The notes: generated from the letters alone by a model not told the origin. Counted from the first letter of the stretch, positions 8,673 to 17,284 are shown. The stretch: 55,951 nucleotides of DNA from Clostridia bacterium (GCA_014859095.1 JACUUV010000016.1:1-55951), one strand, 5' to 3'. Translations and numbers: made by a program.

Positions 8673-10268
8673 TTGGGTGAAATCCTTTTACAGCTAAAGG
8701 GCATCTCAAAGCATTATGGTGAAAACCAAGTTCTTAACGACGTGAGTTTTGAAGTGGAAAAGGGTCAGATTGTATCCTTGCTTGGAGAAAATGGTGCAGG
8801 CAAGTCCACCTTGATGAACATATTGTTTGGTATGCCCGTCATTCATTCCACCGGAGGATTCAGTGGCGAAATTTTCCTCGAGGGTGAGCGGGTGGATATC
8901 TCGTCACCGGTCAAGGCGATGGAACTTGGAATCGGCATGGTGCATCAGGAATTCATGTTGATTCCAGGTTACTCGGTGGCGGAAAATATTAAATTGAACA
9001 GGGAAGTCTTAAAAGATAATGTTGTCAGTAGGATTCTAGGTAAAGATTACAAGACCCTCGACATCAAAAAAATGAACTCCGATGCAAGGATCGCCCTCGA
9101 CAAACTTGACGTGGGGATTGAAGAATATACAAAAGTGGAAGGTCTACCGGTCGGTTATATGCAGTTCATCGAAATTGCCAGAGAAATTGACAAAAAGAAT
9201 GTGCGTCTACTTGTTTTTGATGAACCGACTGCAGTGCTTACCGAAAGTGAAGCTGAAAATCTCATTAAAGCAATGCGCGTAATCACAGAGTCCGGCATAT
9301 CCATAATTTTTATTACACACAGGTTGGATGAGGTCATCTCTTGCACTGAACAAGTGACCATACTCAGGGACGGAGCACTTGTCGCCAATAAAAAAACCTC
9401 TGAAACCAATATTGTGGAACTTGCAGAACTTATGGTCGGAAGAAAAATAGAGTCTCTGAAAAATAGTGAAGAAAATAGGGCGATGGAGATGAATGATGTC
9501 ATCTTGTCCATGAAAAATTATAAAGTAGGGATGCCTGGCGAACTCGTCAAAGGCATCGATTTGAATGTTCACAGAGGAGAAATCCTTGGTATAGGGGGAC
9601 TGGCAGGGCAGGGTAAAATCGGTATCGCCAATGGCATTATGGGATTATATCCCGCTTCAGGTGAAGTGTTGTTCAATGGTAAGCCACTTAACTTGAATAA
9701 GCCTATCGAGTCGCTGAAACGAAAACTCGCATTTGTCTCCGAAGACAGAAAAGGGGTTGGTTTGCTTTTGGACGAGGGGATTGACATCAACATCACTGTC
9801 ACATCCATTCAGGTCAACAATCGATTTCTCAAAAAGTATGGATTCTTCTCACAACTTGATCTTGGAACCATAAGAAATTATGCTGATGACATGATTAAAA
9901 TGTTTGACATCAGATGCACTGGTCCTGATCAAAAAACGAGAAGACTGAGTGGGGGAAACCAGCAAAAGGTATGTCTCGCAAGAGCTATCACACTTGAACC
10001 AGAGATCCTGCTCGTATCGGAACCGACAAGAGGTATAGATATTGGGGCGAAGAAATTGGTGCTGGATGCACTCATCGATTTGAACCGCAACAAAAACATG
10101 ACAATCATTATGACTTCCAGTGAACTGGGTGAACTCAGATCCATTTGTGACCGCGTAGCAATTGTATCTGAAGGAAAACTCGCCGGAATTCTGAAACCAA
10201 ATGATTCTGATGCGAAATACGGGCTGATGATGTCTGGTAAAACAGATATTCCCAAGGAGGTCGTGTAA
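8673..10268 (+). CDS. ABC transporter ATPase with two nucleotide-binding domains (RbsA/YufO type)
   Basis: 531 aa from TTG 8673 (AGGGGTGA 5 nt upstream); GTG 8664 is an alternative but overlaps the ribosome site. Domain 1 has Walker A GENGAGKST (38-46), an unusual signature LPVGYMQ, and FDEPTAVLTE. Domain 2 has a degenerate P-loop (GLAGQGKIG), a good signature LSGGNQQK, and SEPTRGIDIGAK. This asymmetry is normal in CUT2-type sugar and nucleoside importers. Ends by overlapping the first permease (TAATG). Substrate undefined. Confidence 0.9.
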   Translation: MGEILLQLKGISKHYGENQVLNDVSFEVEKGQIVSLLGENGAGKSTLMNILFGMPVIHSTGGFSGEIFLEGERVDISSPVKAMELGIGMVHQEFMLIPGYSVAENIKLNREVLKDNVVSRILGKDYKTLDIKKMNSDARIALDKLDVGIEEYTKVEGLPVGYMQFIEIAREIDKKNVRLLVFDEPTAVLTESEAENLIKAMRVITESGISIIFITHRLDEVISCTEQVTILRDGALVANKKTSETNIVELAELMVGRKIESLKNSEENRAMEMNDVILSMKNYKVGMPGELVKGIDLNVHRGEILGIGGLAGQGKIGIANGIMGLYPASGEVLFNGKPLNLNKPIESLKRKLAFVSEDRKGVGLLLDEGIDINITVTSIQVNNRFLKKYGFFSQLDLGTIRNYADDMIKMFDIRCTGPDQKTRRLSGGNQQKVCLARAITLEPEILLVSEPTRGIDIGAKKLVLDALIDLNRNKNMTIIMTSSELGELRSICDRVAIVSEGKLAGILKPNDSDAKYGLMMSGKTDIPKEVV

Positions 10269-11308
10269 TGGCGGAGAAACTGAAATCAACGCTTAAAAAT
10301 ATTGGAATTCCCAGATTTGTCATAGTGACGATGCTAATAGTGATTTACATTGCCGCTTACTTTCTTAAACTCAATGTGCCGAGACTTCTTTCAGACAACC
10401 TGGTCAGGATGGGGATGAATGGCATCATGGTGCTTGCCATGGTTCCAGGTATACTATCCGGCACAGGTCTCAACTTTGGATTGCCACTTGGAATAATATG
10501 TGGAATAATCGGGGGACTGATCAGTATTGAACTCCATATGACCGGAATTGCAGGACTTTTGGTTGCAATGCTCTGTTCGATTCCGATAGCGATCATTGCG
10601 GGTTATTTTTATGGAAAACTCTTGAATCGGGTCAAAGGCTCTGAAATGATGGTTGGTACATACGTTGGTTTTTCCATTGTTTCATTGATGTGCATTGGAT
10701 GGCTTGTCATGCCTTTCAAATCGGATGCGATCCGTTGGCCGATTGGTAAAGGACTCAGAACCACAATTGCCTTGACTGATTTTTATGACAAGGTGCTCAA
10801 CAACTTTATGCAGTTCACCATTTTTGGTGTGACGGTGCCAACAGGGCTATTGCTTTTCTTCTTTATGATGTGTCTGTTTCTGTTTTTGTTCCTCAGAACC
10901 AAAACGGGCCTCGCGATCAGAGCTACCGGAAGTAGCAACAAGTTTTCCAAGGCGTCCGGCATCGATGTGGACAAAAGTAGAATAATCGCTACAGTCTTAT
11001 CTACGGCGCTCGGTGCTGTCGGTATATTGGTTTATGCTCAAAGTTATGGTTTTTTCCAGCTTTACACTGCACCACTTATGATGGGTTTTGCTGCGGTTGC
11101 TGCGATTTTGCTCGGAGGAGCTTCCGCCCACAATGCGAAAATAGCCCATGTCATTTTAGGGGTGTTCGTGTTCCAGGGGCTTCTCCTTGTGGCACTTCCA
11201 GTTGCAAACGTGATTTTTCCTCAAGGCAACCTTTCCGAGGTCATGCGGGTAATCGTTCAATATGGTATCATTTTGTATGCACTCACTAAAGCGGGAGGTG
11301 GACAATGA
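10268..11308 (+). CDS. ABC transporter permease 1 (BPD_transp_2 family)
   Basis: 346 aa with about eight to nine membrane helices. The GLNFGLPLGIICGIIGG segment and the cytoplasmic loop GLAIRATGSSNKFSKASGIDVDKSR match the coupling region of RbsC/YufP-type permeases. Start codon overlaps the ATPase stop by one base and its own stop overlaps the next gene, so the three membrane-complex genes are translationally coupled. Confidence 0.9.
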   Translation: MAEKLKSTLKNIGIPRFVIVTMLIVIYIAAYFLKLNVPRLLSDNLVRMGMNGIMVLAMVPGILSGTGLNFGLPLGIICGIIGGLISIELHMTGIAGLLVAMLCSIPIAIIAGYFYGKLLNRVKGSEMMVGTYVGFSIVSLMCIGWLVMPFKSDAIRWPIGKGLRTTIALTDFYDKVLNNFMQFTIFGVTVPTGLLLFFFMMCLFLFLFLRTKTGLAIRATGSSNKFSKASGIDVDKSRIIATVLSTALGAVGILVYAQSYGFFQLYTAPLMMGFAAVAAILLGGASAHNAKIAHVILGVFVFQGLLLVALPVANVIFPQGNLSEVMRVIVQYGIILYALTKAGGGQ

Positions 11309-12564
11309 TGAGTCAAAAAATCAAAAATCTGCTGGTCAAAAATGTCGTGACCATTGTCTTTGTTCTACTATGCATATTCGGTATTATCGCATCTGAGCAA
11401 CCACTGCCGTTCATCGTGAAAGAACTCATCACCAGAATCGGTAGAAACTCATTTTTGGTGCTTTCACTGATCATTCCGGTAATAGCCGGTATGGGTCTCA
11501 ACTTCGGAATCACAATTGGTGCCATGGCTGCCCAAATCGTCATGATTTTCGCAATCAGCTACGGCGCTACGGGATTTAGTGGGCTTATTCTTTGTATTAT
11601 ACTTTCCACACCTCTTGCCGCTTTGTTTGGTTACATTACCGGTAGGGTACTCAACAAAACGATTGGACAAGAAATGATCACTTCAATGATTATGGGATTC
11701 TTCGCCAATGGTCTGTACCAGTTGTTATTTTTGTTCCTTGTAGGTACTATGTTGCCGATCGGAAACGAGAATTTCTTGATACCAGGTGGCGTGGGAATTG
11801 TCAATACTATTGACCTGAAGGACAACGTGATGTATGCAGTTGATAGTGTATGGACAATCAAATTGCCATATTTTCTAGGAATATTTGGTGTCTTGGGTGC
11901 CATCGGTACGGGTTATATGGCCAATAAGCACAAAAAATCCGAAAATAAGATTTTGAGAAGTCGACTTTACTTCTATTTGGGATTGTGTCTCTCCACAATA
12001 GTTTTTGCTGTTGTGATTCAAAGTACAGTCAATCTTTATAAAAACTTTGAAATACCAATGGTTACATTTGCATTCATCGCAATTATTGGCGCTTTCAATA
12101 TTTTGATTTTCAAAACGAAAATGGGTCACGATTTTAGAACGGTAGGTCAAGATAAGCATATTGCCCATGTTTCGGGAATCAACGTGGAAAAACGTAGAAT
12201 CCTGTCCATCATGATTTCAACAATTCTTGCCGCTTGGGGACAGATTATCTTCCTCCAGAATTTGGGAACACTCAACACCTACGGCTCCCATGTTCAAATC
12301 AGCACTTTTGCTATTGCTGCCCTACTCATTGGTGGTGCGTCAGTTTCCAAAGCGACTGTAGGTCAGGCACTTCTCGGCGTGATTTTGTTCCACACACTTT
12401 TCATTGTATCACCAATGGCTGGAAAGAATCTTTTTGGCAATGCGCAAGTGGGTGAATATTTTAGAACATTCATAGCATATGGTGTCATTGGATTGTCACT
12501 TGGACTACACGCCTGGAAGACGTTCAAGGCGCAGCAGCAGAAAGATAAAGTGGATATCATTTAA
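11305..12564 (+). CDS. ABC transporter permease 2 (BPD_transp_2 family)
   Basis: 419 aa (ATG 11305; ATG 11308 is an equally possible start), GGAGGTGG upstream. Around nine hydrophobic segments with GMGLNFGITIGAMAAQ near the start and the coupling loop MGHDFRTVGQDKHIAHVSGINVEKRR. Paralogous to the preceding permease; a longer central insertion (about residues 160-235) separates the halves. Two different permeases point to a heterodimeric channel as in YufPQ-type nucleoside importers. Last gene of the DUF3798 operon. Confidence 0.88.
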   Translation: MMSQKIKNLLVKNVVTIVFVLLCIFGIIASEQPLPFIVKELITRIGRNSFLVLSLIIPVIAGMGLNFGITIGAMAAQIVMIFAISYGATGFSGLILCIILSTPLAALFGYITGRVLNKTIGQEMITSMIMGFFANGLYQLLFLFLVGTMLPIGNENFLIPGGVGIVNTIDLKDNVMYAVDSVWTIKLPYFLGIFGVLGAIGTGYMANKHKKSENKILRSRLYFYLGLCLSTIVFAVVIQSTVNLYKNFEIPMVTFAFIAIIGAFNILIFKTKMGHDFRTVGQDKHIAHVSGINVEKRRILSIMISTILAAWGQIIFLQNLGTLNTYGSHVQISTFAIAALLIGGASVSKATVGQALLGVILFHTLFIVSPMAGKNLFGNAQVGEYFRTFIAYGVIGLSLGLHAWKTFKAQQQKDKVDII

Positions 12565-12627
12565 ATGTGACAGCATCCAGGATTACTATTTAAGCAAACC
12601 GCTTGAAAAGGATGATATCAACTGAAA

Positions 12628-12642
12628 TGAGAATCGTTATTA
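12628..12642 (+). promoter_or_regulatory. Weak upstream Fur-like 7-1-7 site
   Basis: TGAGAAT-C-GTTATTA resembles TGATAAT-N-ATTATCA with 6/7 and 5/7 half-site matches. It lies 49 bp upstream of the stronger feoA operator and could be an auxiliary site. Confidence 0.4.
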
Positions 12643-12670
12643 AAAAAATGTTAATATTTTGACTTTGCCA

Positions 12671-12705
12671 TTGACTCCCGCTGTCGAGTATGATAATCTT
12701 TATCA
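12671..12705 (+). promoter_or_regulatory. feoA promoter overlapped by a Fur-like operator
   Basis: TTGACT at 12671-12676 can pair with a -10 TAATCT at 12694-12699 (17-nt spacer). TGATAAT-C-TTTATCA at 12691-12705 covers the -10 and matches the Bacillota Fur 7-1-7 consensus at 13 of 14 half-site positions. Iron repression is inferred from this match and the gene it serves. Confidence 0.75.
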
Positions 12706-12755
12706 ATAAGAGAACATGTCGTTATGAGAACATATTTTTGACAAGAGGTGATCAA

Positions 12756-12974
12756 ATGGTGCTTGCAAAAGCAAAAATCGGGTTCAAAGGCAGTATATTG
12801 AAAGTTGAAGGAAAAGATAAAATCAAAAAATTTCTATTTAGCTTGGGCTGTTTTGAGGGAGAAGAAATCACATTGATTTCCATACTGGCTGGCAATTATG
12901 TCATCAATGTGAAAGATAGTCGATATGCTCTTGATGAGACCATGGCAAAGAACATCATCTTGGCAGAACAATAA
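12756..12974 (+). CDS. feoA: Ferrous iron transport protein FeoA
   Basis: 72 aa from ATG 12756 (AGAGGTGAT upstream); the frame extends further but without a ribosome site. Small SH3-like protein: VEGKDKIKKFLFSLGCFEGEEITLISILAGNYVINVKDSRYALDE follows the FeoA layout, in which the strand GNYVINV and final alpha turn are conserved. FeoA binds FeoB and modulates Fe2+ uptake. It has its own terminator before feoB, so the two are separately transcribed although adjacent. Confidence 0.88.
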   Translation: MVLAKAKIGFKGSILKVEGKDKIKKFLFSLGCFEGEEITLISILAGNYVINVKDSRYALDETMAKNIILAEQ

Positions 12975-12983
12975 AATAAAATT

Positions 12984-13011
12984 AAAATGTCGTTTATGGC
13001 GACATTTTTTT
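12984..13011 (+). terminator. Terminator between feoA and feoB
   Basis: AAAATGTCG pairs with CGACATTTT around TTTATGG, followed by a T-run. It separates two genes that usually share one transcript. Confidence 0.8.
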
Positions 13012-13022
13012 CGGTCTTATCA

Positions 13023-13037
13023 CGAGAATGATTATCA
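13023..13037 (+). promoter_or_regulatory. Fur-like operator before feoB
   Basis: CGAGAAT-G-ATTATCA: the right half is a perfect 7-1-7 half site and the left matches 5/7. The inner AATGATTATCATT is a perfect palindrome. Only 24 bp from the feoB start. Confidence 0.75.
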
Positions 13038-13060
13038 TTAGCACGCATTAGGGGGTAAAA

Positions 13061-15016
13061 ATGAAAATTGCATTAGCCGGCAATCCTAATTCCGGAAAAA
13101 CCACTTTATTCAATGCCATAACTGGAAAGACTGAATATGTAGGCAACTGGGCGGGTGTTACAGTAGAAAAAAAAGAAGCCGATCTTAAGAAAAAATACAA
13201 TGTAGGGAAAGAGCTTTTACGCGTTGTCGATTTGCCCGGTGCCTATTCCATAGCCCCTTTTACGGGTGAAGAAGCAATCGCACGTGATTTCATATTGGAT
13301 GAATCCCCTGATGTGATCATTAACATTGTGGATGGTGCGAATCTCAGCAGAAGCCTTTTTTTCACAACACAATTGCTGGAAATCGGAGTACCTGTTGTCA
13401 TAGCCCTCAACAAGGGTGACATTATTGACAAACGTGGAGACAGGGTGGACATCACATCACTTTCAAATCAATTGGGTTGTCCTGTCATATCCACCACAGC
13501 AGTCTCCGAGAAAGGTTTGATTGAGCTTATCAAGACGGCTGTGGCAACAGGCAAGGAGCGTATAAACCCCGCATTTGATAAAACTAAGAATTCAACCACA
13601 GATACCGAGAGACAAAAGATTGTGGATTTAATTGTTAAAAATTCGGTAATCAAATCAAGAGATGCTTCAAAAGTGAATCTCTCAGATCGAATTGACCGAA
13701 TTGTTGCGCACAAAATATGGGGACTGCCAATATTCTTTATGATCATGTGGGCTGTGTATGCCTTATCGATCGAAGGTATAGGAGGGAGATTATCGGAGTA
13801 TTTCAATGAAACACTTTTTGGTGAAATCATTCCAAATGCAGTGGGTACATTCTTCGAACGGATCAATGTGAATCCGGTTCTTCAATCGTTGATTGTCGAT
13901 GGCGCTCTAGGTGGTGTTGGTGCTGTAGTAGGTTTCCTTCCATTGATCATGGTCCTGTTTTTTCTGCTGGCATTGCTTGAGGACAGCGGTTATATGTCTA
14001 GAGTTGCTGTTTTGATGGATCGATATTTCAAAAAAATCGGTCTTTCTGGAAAATCCATCATCCCAATGATTGTTGGTTCCGGATGTTCAATACCTGGCGT
14101 AATGGCCACTCGGACTATTGAAGATGTGAATGAAAGAAGAATGACAACCATATTGACGCCATTTGTCCCATGTGGTGCAAAACTTCCTATTATAGCACTC
14201 TTCTCGGTTGTATTTTTCCCTGAAGCGAGTTGGGTCGGACCAAGTGTCTATATTTTGGCGATAGCTGTCATTATCGTCAGCGGGAAATTACTCAAAAGAC
14301 TTTTTATATGGGATAGCACGTCCCACTTTATTTTGGAACTTCCTGAATATAAAATTCCTAGTTTAAAACATGCATTCGTTCAAATGATAGACAAAGCGAA
14401 AGGTTTTGTCTACAAGGCGACCACCATCATTCTTGTCATGAACACTTTAGTCTGGTTCATGCAAGCTTATTCATGGAATTTACAGGCTGTTGAGGATCAG
14501 AGCCTAAGTATCCTGGCATCAGTCGGATCGGGGATCGCACCATTTTTGATTCCCCTTGGGTTTGTGGGTTGGCAACTTGGAGCGGCGGCAATCACTGGTT
14601 TTGTGGCGAAAGAGAACGTCGTGGCGACATTTGCGATTCTTCTCGTTGTAGCTTCAGAAGACGCTCTACACATGCCAGGAGGCGTGCTGACCCAATTTTT
14701 CACACCGGTGACTGCTTATGCATATCTGGCGTTCAATTTATTCACACCGCCTTGTTTTGCGGCCATAGGTGCCATGAATAGCGAGATGGGTTCAGGGAAA
14801 TGGCTGTTGAGAGGGGTAGGATTTCAACTTGGAGTCGGTTTCACCTTAGCGATGCTGATTTCACAGATTGGAACTCTTGTATTCTATGGAGAATTTGCGA
14901 CAGGATTCGTTCCTGCTGTAGTCATCGCAGTTCTTATGACTGTTTTTCTTGTATACTCCATCAGAAAAGCGGATGTCAAAAGGCAGATCATGGAACTGGC
15001 AGAAGAGGAGATGTAA
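13061..15016 (+). CDS. feoB: Ferrous iron transporter FeoB
   Basis: 651 aa, near the family norm. N-terminal G domain: G1 GNPNSGKTT (7-15), G2 region GNWAGVTVEKK, G3 DLPGAYS, G4 NKGD. After a linker comes the membrane part with paired gate motifs: MIVGSGCSIPGVMATRT and FVPCGAKLPI, then the second GFVAKENVVATF and FTPPCFAAI. It imports Fe2+ across the cytoplasmic membrane. ATG has GGGGG upstream. A 3-nt gap separates it from the FeoB-associated peptide gene. Fur-like operator upstream suggests expression under iron limitation. Confidence 0.97.
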   Translation: MKIALAGNPNSGKTTLFNAITGKTEYVGNWAGVTVEKKEADLKKKYNVGKELLRVVDLPGAYSIAPFTGEEAIARDFILDESPDVIINIVDGANLSRSLFFTTQLLEIGVPVVIALNKGDIIDKRGDRVDITSLSNQLGCPVISTTAVSEKGLIELIKTAVATGKERINPAFDKTKNSTTDTERQKIVDLIVKNSVIKSRDASKVNLSDRIDRIVAHKIWGLPIFFMIMWAVYALSIEGIGGRLSEYFNETLFGEIIPNAVGTFFERINVNPVLQSLIVDGALGGVGAVVGFLPLIMVLFFLLALLEDSGYMSRVAVLMDRYFKKIGLSGKSIIPMIVGSGCSIPGVMATRTIEDVNERRMTTILTPFVPCGAKLPIIALFSVVFFPEASWVGPSVYILAIAVIIVSGKLLKRLFIWDSTSHFILELPEYKIPSLKHAFVQMIDKAKGFVYKATTIILVMNTLVWFMQAYSWNLQAVEDQSLSILASVGSGIAPFLIPLGFVGWQLGAAAITGFVAKENVVATFAILLVVASEDALHMPGGVLTQFFTPVTAYAYLAFNLFTPPCFAAIGAMNSEMGSGKWLLRGVGFQLGVGFTLAMLISQIGTLVFYGEFATGFVPAVVIAVLMTVFLVYSIRKADVKRQIMELAEEEM

Positions 15017-15019
15017 ATT

Positions 15020-15172
15020 ATGGGAACAATTATAGTTGGTGCAATTTTTGCTGTAATACTATTCTTTGCCGCAAAAAAAGGTTTATCAGATTTGAAAAAA
15101 GGGAAATGTGCAGGTTGCAGTGGTTGTGATTCGAAAAAAACCACAAGCGACACTTGCCAAATCAAATTTTAA
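15020..15172 (+). CDS. FeoB-associated Cys-rich membrane peptide
   Basis: 50 aa, too short for most gene callers. One membrane helix (residues 3-18, GTIIVGAIFAVILFFAA) followed by a basic stretch and the cysteine cluster CAGCSGC (30-36) plus Cys46. This is the layout of the FeoB-associated Cys-rich family found directly after feoB in Bacillota. Ribosome site GAAGAGGAG lies at the end of feoB, so translation is coupled. Proposed role is metal relay or sensing at the FeoB exit, which is inference. Confidence 0.88.
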   Translation: MGTIIVGAIFAVILFFAAKKGLSDLKKGKCAGCSGCDSKKTTSDTCQIKF

Positions 15173-15182
15173 GTGCACAAAA

Positions 15183-15211
15183 AAAGAGAGCGATCAAAAG
15201 TCGCTCTCTTT
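15183..15211. terminator. Terminator between feo genes and the YtxH-type gene
   Basis: AAAGAGAGCGA pairs perfectly with TCGCTCTCTTT around TCAAAAG, with A-rich and T-rich flanks; it can serve both convergent transcripts. Confidence 0.85.
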
Positions 15212-15215
15212 AAAT

Positions 15216-15653
15216 TTATGCTTTATCTTCAATTTCTTCTTCAACGGTTTCAACAAAACCAATCGCAATTTCACTGGTGTCTTCAACGAAATCTTCAATG
15301 CTGTCTTCAGCTTTTTCAATACTGTCGATAGCTTTGTCTGCCAAAGTGTCTTTCTTCTTGCCCAGTGGCAATTTGTCTTTTAGATTTTTTCCAAAGTCGA
15401 CTGTGTCTTCAATGGCTTCCGCTGTCTTGACCACAACATATTCTGCGCCTTCTTTGACTTTCTCAGTACCGGTTTCAATGGTTTTAGAAACATCTTTTCT
15501 GAGCTCTTTTCCTGATTTTGGAGCTGTGAACAGTGCTGTGATCGATCCAATGGCACTACCGATCATAAATGCAAATCCTGCCTTTTTAACAGCGTCAACT
15601 TTCATTTGCTTGAGTTCTTCTTCTCTTTTTTGTTTGATCTTGTTTAGTAACAT
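15216..15653 (-). CDS. YtxH-domain protein under c-di-GMP riboswitch control
   Basis: 145 aa from the ATG at 15653, with GGGAG 6 nt upstream; ATGs further upstream lack spacing. One short hydrophobic segment (AGFAFMIGSAIGSITALF) is followed by TAPKSGKELRKDVSK, the YtxH signature, then a long Glu/Lys-rich amphipathic tail with helical repeats and a very acidic end. YtxH proteins are general-stress-associated membrane-anchored proteins of unclear function. Its 5' leader carries two tandem c-di-GMP-I aptamers, which would link it to the motile/sessile switch; that regulation is inferred from the RNA motif. Confidence 0.8.
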   Translation of the reverse strand: MLLNKIKQKREEELKQMKVDAVKKAGFAFMIGSAIGSITALFTAPKSGKELRKDVSKTIETGTEKVKEGAEYVVVKTAEAIEDTVDFGKNLKDKLPLGKKKDTLADKAIDSIEKAEDSIEDFVEDTSEIAIGFVETVEEEIEDKA

Positions 15654-15739
15654 AGGCATCTCCCTTAAAATGTATTTATACATAAAATACCCAATGAAAA
15701 CGGGTAGAAACGTAAAACCCTAATTTTGCGCACAAAAAA

Positions 15740-15888
15740 ACTTTTCTCGGGAACTGGCTGCCATACCAATTTCAAATCCTTTTCACACATCAATGACTCT
15801 ATGGACACGAGCATCGGATTATCGGGTTAGGCCCTTCTAGTTTTGCGTCTTGTGATTTCTCACAATTTGCTTTTCAACCGAAAAGTTT
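15740..15888 (-). promoter_or_regulatory. c-di-GMP-I riboswitch, promoter-distal aptamer
   Basis: On the minus strand: AAAGCAAA, stem TTGTGA-GAAA-TCACAA with a GNRA tetraloop, GACGCAAAACTA, GGGCCTAA, and the 3' block ATGGCAGCCAGTT. These are the conserved GEMM-I elements in order. P1 can form between ACTTTTCGG and CCGAGAAAAGT. Its 3' strand runs directly into seven T residues, so P1 itself could act as a terminator. The 5' strand can alternatively fold locally as CTTTTC-GGTT-GAAAAG. Confidence 0.85.
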
Positions 15889-16032
15889 TTTGGTAGCTGG
15901 CTGTCTTGCAAATACCTTTTACCAACATATGAGTTGGTTCTGATCATCAATATTGATCAAGAAGACATTCGTTTAGACCCTATAGCTTTGCGCCGCAAAG
16001 TTTTCTTTGCTTTGCTATTAATATATTACCCA
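15889..16032 (-). promoter_or_regulatory. c-di-GMP-I riboswitch, promoter-proximal aptamer
   Basis: On the minus strand: TAGCAAA, hairpin GCAAAG-AAAA-CTTTGC, GGCGCAAAGCTATAGGGTCTAA, and a 3' block GACAGCCAGCTACC. The order matches GEMM-I, but the P2 loop is AAAA and the arm before the 3' block is long (about 70 nt, with its own CCAAC/GTTGG hairpin). P1 probably uses GGTA/TACC. It abuts the second aptamer with almost no spacer. Confidence 0.75.
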
Positions 16033-16060
16033 TCTCCCCAAATTTTAAACATTTTTTTAC

Positions 16061-16088
16061 TTGTGATATTTCTCCCATCTGATAGAAT
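16061..16088 (+). promoter_or_regulatory. Likely promoter of the glycosyltransferase gene
   Basis: TTGTGA (16061-16066) and TAGAAT (16083-16088), 16-nt spacer, 37 bp before the start codon. Confidence 0.5.
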
Positions 16089-16124
16089 CATAGTATAAAG
16101 AGGATCGCAAAAATAGGAGATAAT

Positions 16125-17282
16125 ATGAAGAAACTGACCATAGGATTGTTCAATGATTCTTTTCCGCCAACCGTTGATGGTGTTGCAAGCACAGTACTCA
16201 ATTATGCAAAAGTCATTGAGGAACGGTTTGGAAAATCGGTTGTAGCAACTCCCAAATATCCAAAAGTGTCCGATAGCTATCCTTTCAAGGTCATAAGATA
16301 TCCAAGTGCATTTGTGGGAAAGCGTATCGGGTATAGGATGGGGTATCCTTTCAATCCTAAATTGATCACCAAACTGGTCAAGGAGGATTTTGATCTGATT
16401 CATGTACATAGTCCATTCGTGTCAATGGTTCTAGCACGGGTTGTCAGAAAATATGCCAAAGTTCCGATTGTATTCACTTACCATACGAAGTTTGACATTG
16501 ATATTCAAAAAAGGTTGGCAACCAAAACTTTGAGGAAAGCATCCGTGAAATTCATCATGTCCAACATCAATGCAAGTGATGAAGTGTGGGTGGTTTCAAA
16601 CGGGGCGGGAGAGAACCTCAAAAGTCTCGGATATACAGGGAATTACCGGGTGATGACAAATGGTACGGATTTTGTCAAAGGAAAATCGACACTCGAGGAA
16701 ATTAAGGCTTTTTCAGAAAAATACAGTTTGTCCGATAATGAACTGACGATGCTTTTTGTTGGTCGGATGATGTGGTATAAGAATATCAAACTTATAATAG
16801 ATGCGCTCAGTGTAGCCAAGACCAATGGCGCAAAGTTCAAGATGTTTTTTGTTGGTGAAGGTGCTGATCGCACTGAAATCATGGACTATGTCAAAGAAAT
16901 GGGACTGGATGAGCATTGCATTTTCACTGGACTGATCATGGATCGTGAGGAACTTCGTGTATTTTACAGTCGGGCGGAATTGTTTCTTTTCCCTTCCACA
17001 TATGACACCAATGGAATTGTCGTCAGAGAGGCTGCAGCATGCGAATGTCCTGCACTCCTCATTGAGAACAGTTGTGCTGCCGAAGGTATCGAAAACGGCT
17101 TCACTGGTTTGGTAGTCAGGGAGAATGCGGAAGCGATAGGGAGTGTCATACATGAAACGTCCCTTGATCTAACGCGTATTAGAAAAATTGGCGTCAACGC
17201 TTCTGAACATATATATTTTTCGTGGACAGATGCTGTAGAAAAGGCTTATGCAAGGTATGTTGAAATATTGGAGAAAGAGTAA
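16125..17282 (+). CDS. Family 4 glycosyltransferase
   Basis: 385 aa, GT-B fold. N-terminus IGLFNDSFPPTVDGVASTV and LIHVHSPF, TYHTKFD are typical of MgtA/PimB-like GT4 enzymes acting on lipid acceptors. The C-terminal donor domain has LFVGRMMWYKNIKLIIDAL, MFFVGEGADR, FTGLIMDREELRVFYSRAELFLFPSTYDTNGIVVREAAACECP, in which the E-x7-E region is slightly altered. It probably transfers a sugar from a nucleotide donor to a membrane lipid or envelope glycan. Single-gene unit with its own promoter. Confidence 0.88.
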   Translation: MKKLTIGLFNDSFPPTVDGVASTVLNYAKVIEERFGKSVVATPKYPKVSDSYPFKVIRYPSAFVGKRIGYRMGYPFNPKLITKLVKEDFDLIHVHSPFVSMVLARVVRKYAKVPIVFTYHTKFDIDIQKRLATKTLRKASVKFIMSNINASDEVWVVSNGAGENLKSLGYTGNYRVMTNGTDFVKGKSTLEEIKAFSEKYSLSDNELTMLFVGRMMWYKNIKLIIDALSVAKTNGAKFKMFFVGEGADRTEIMDYVKEMGLDEHCIFTGLIMDREELRVFYSRAELFLFPSTYDTNGIVVREAAACECPALLIENSCAAEGIENGFTGLVVRENAEAIGSVIHETSLDLTRIRKIGVNASEHIYFSWTDAVEKAYARYVEILEKE

Positions 17283-17284
17283 AC

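Noticed and set aside
15277-15723. Plus-strand 148-aa open frame opposite the YtxH gene
   Set aside because: It is Ser/Thr-rich antisense noise, has no ribosome site and is opposite a gene with a good start, signature and riboswitch leader.
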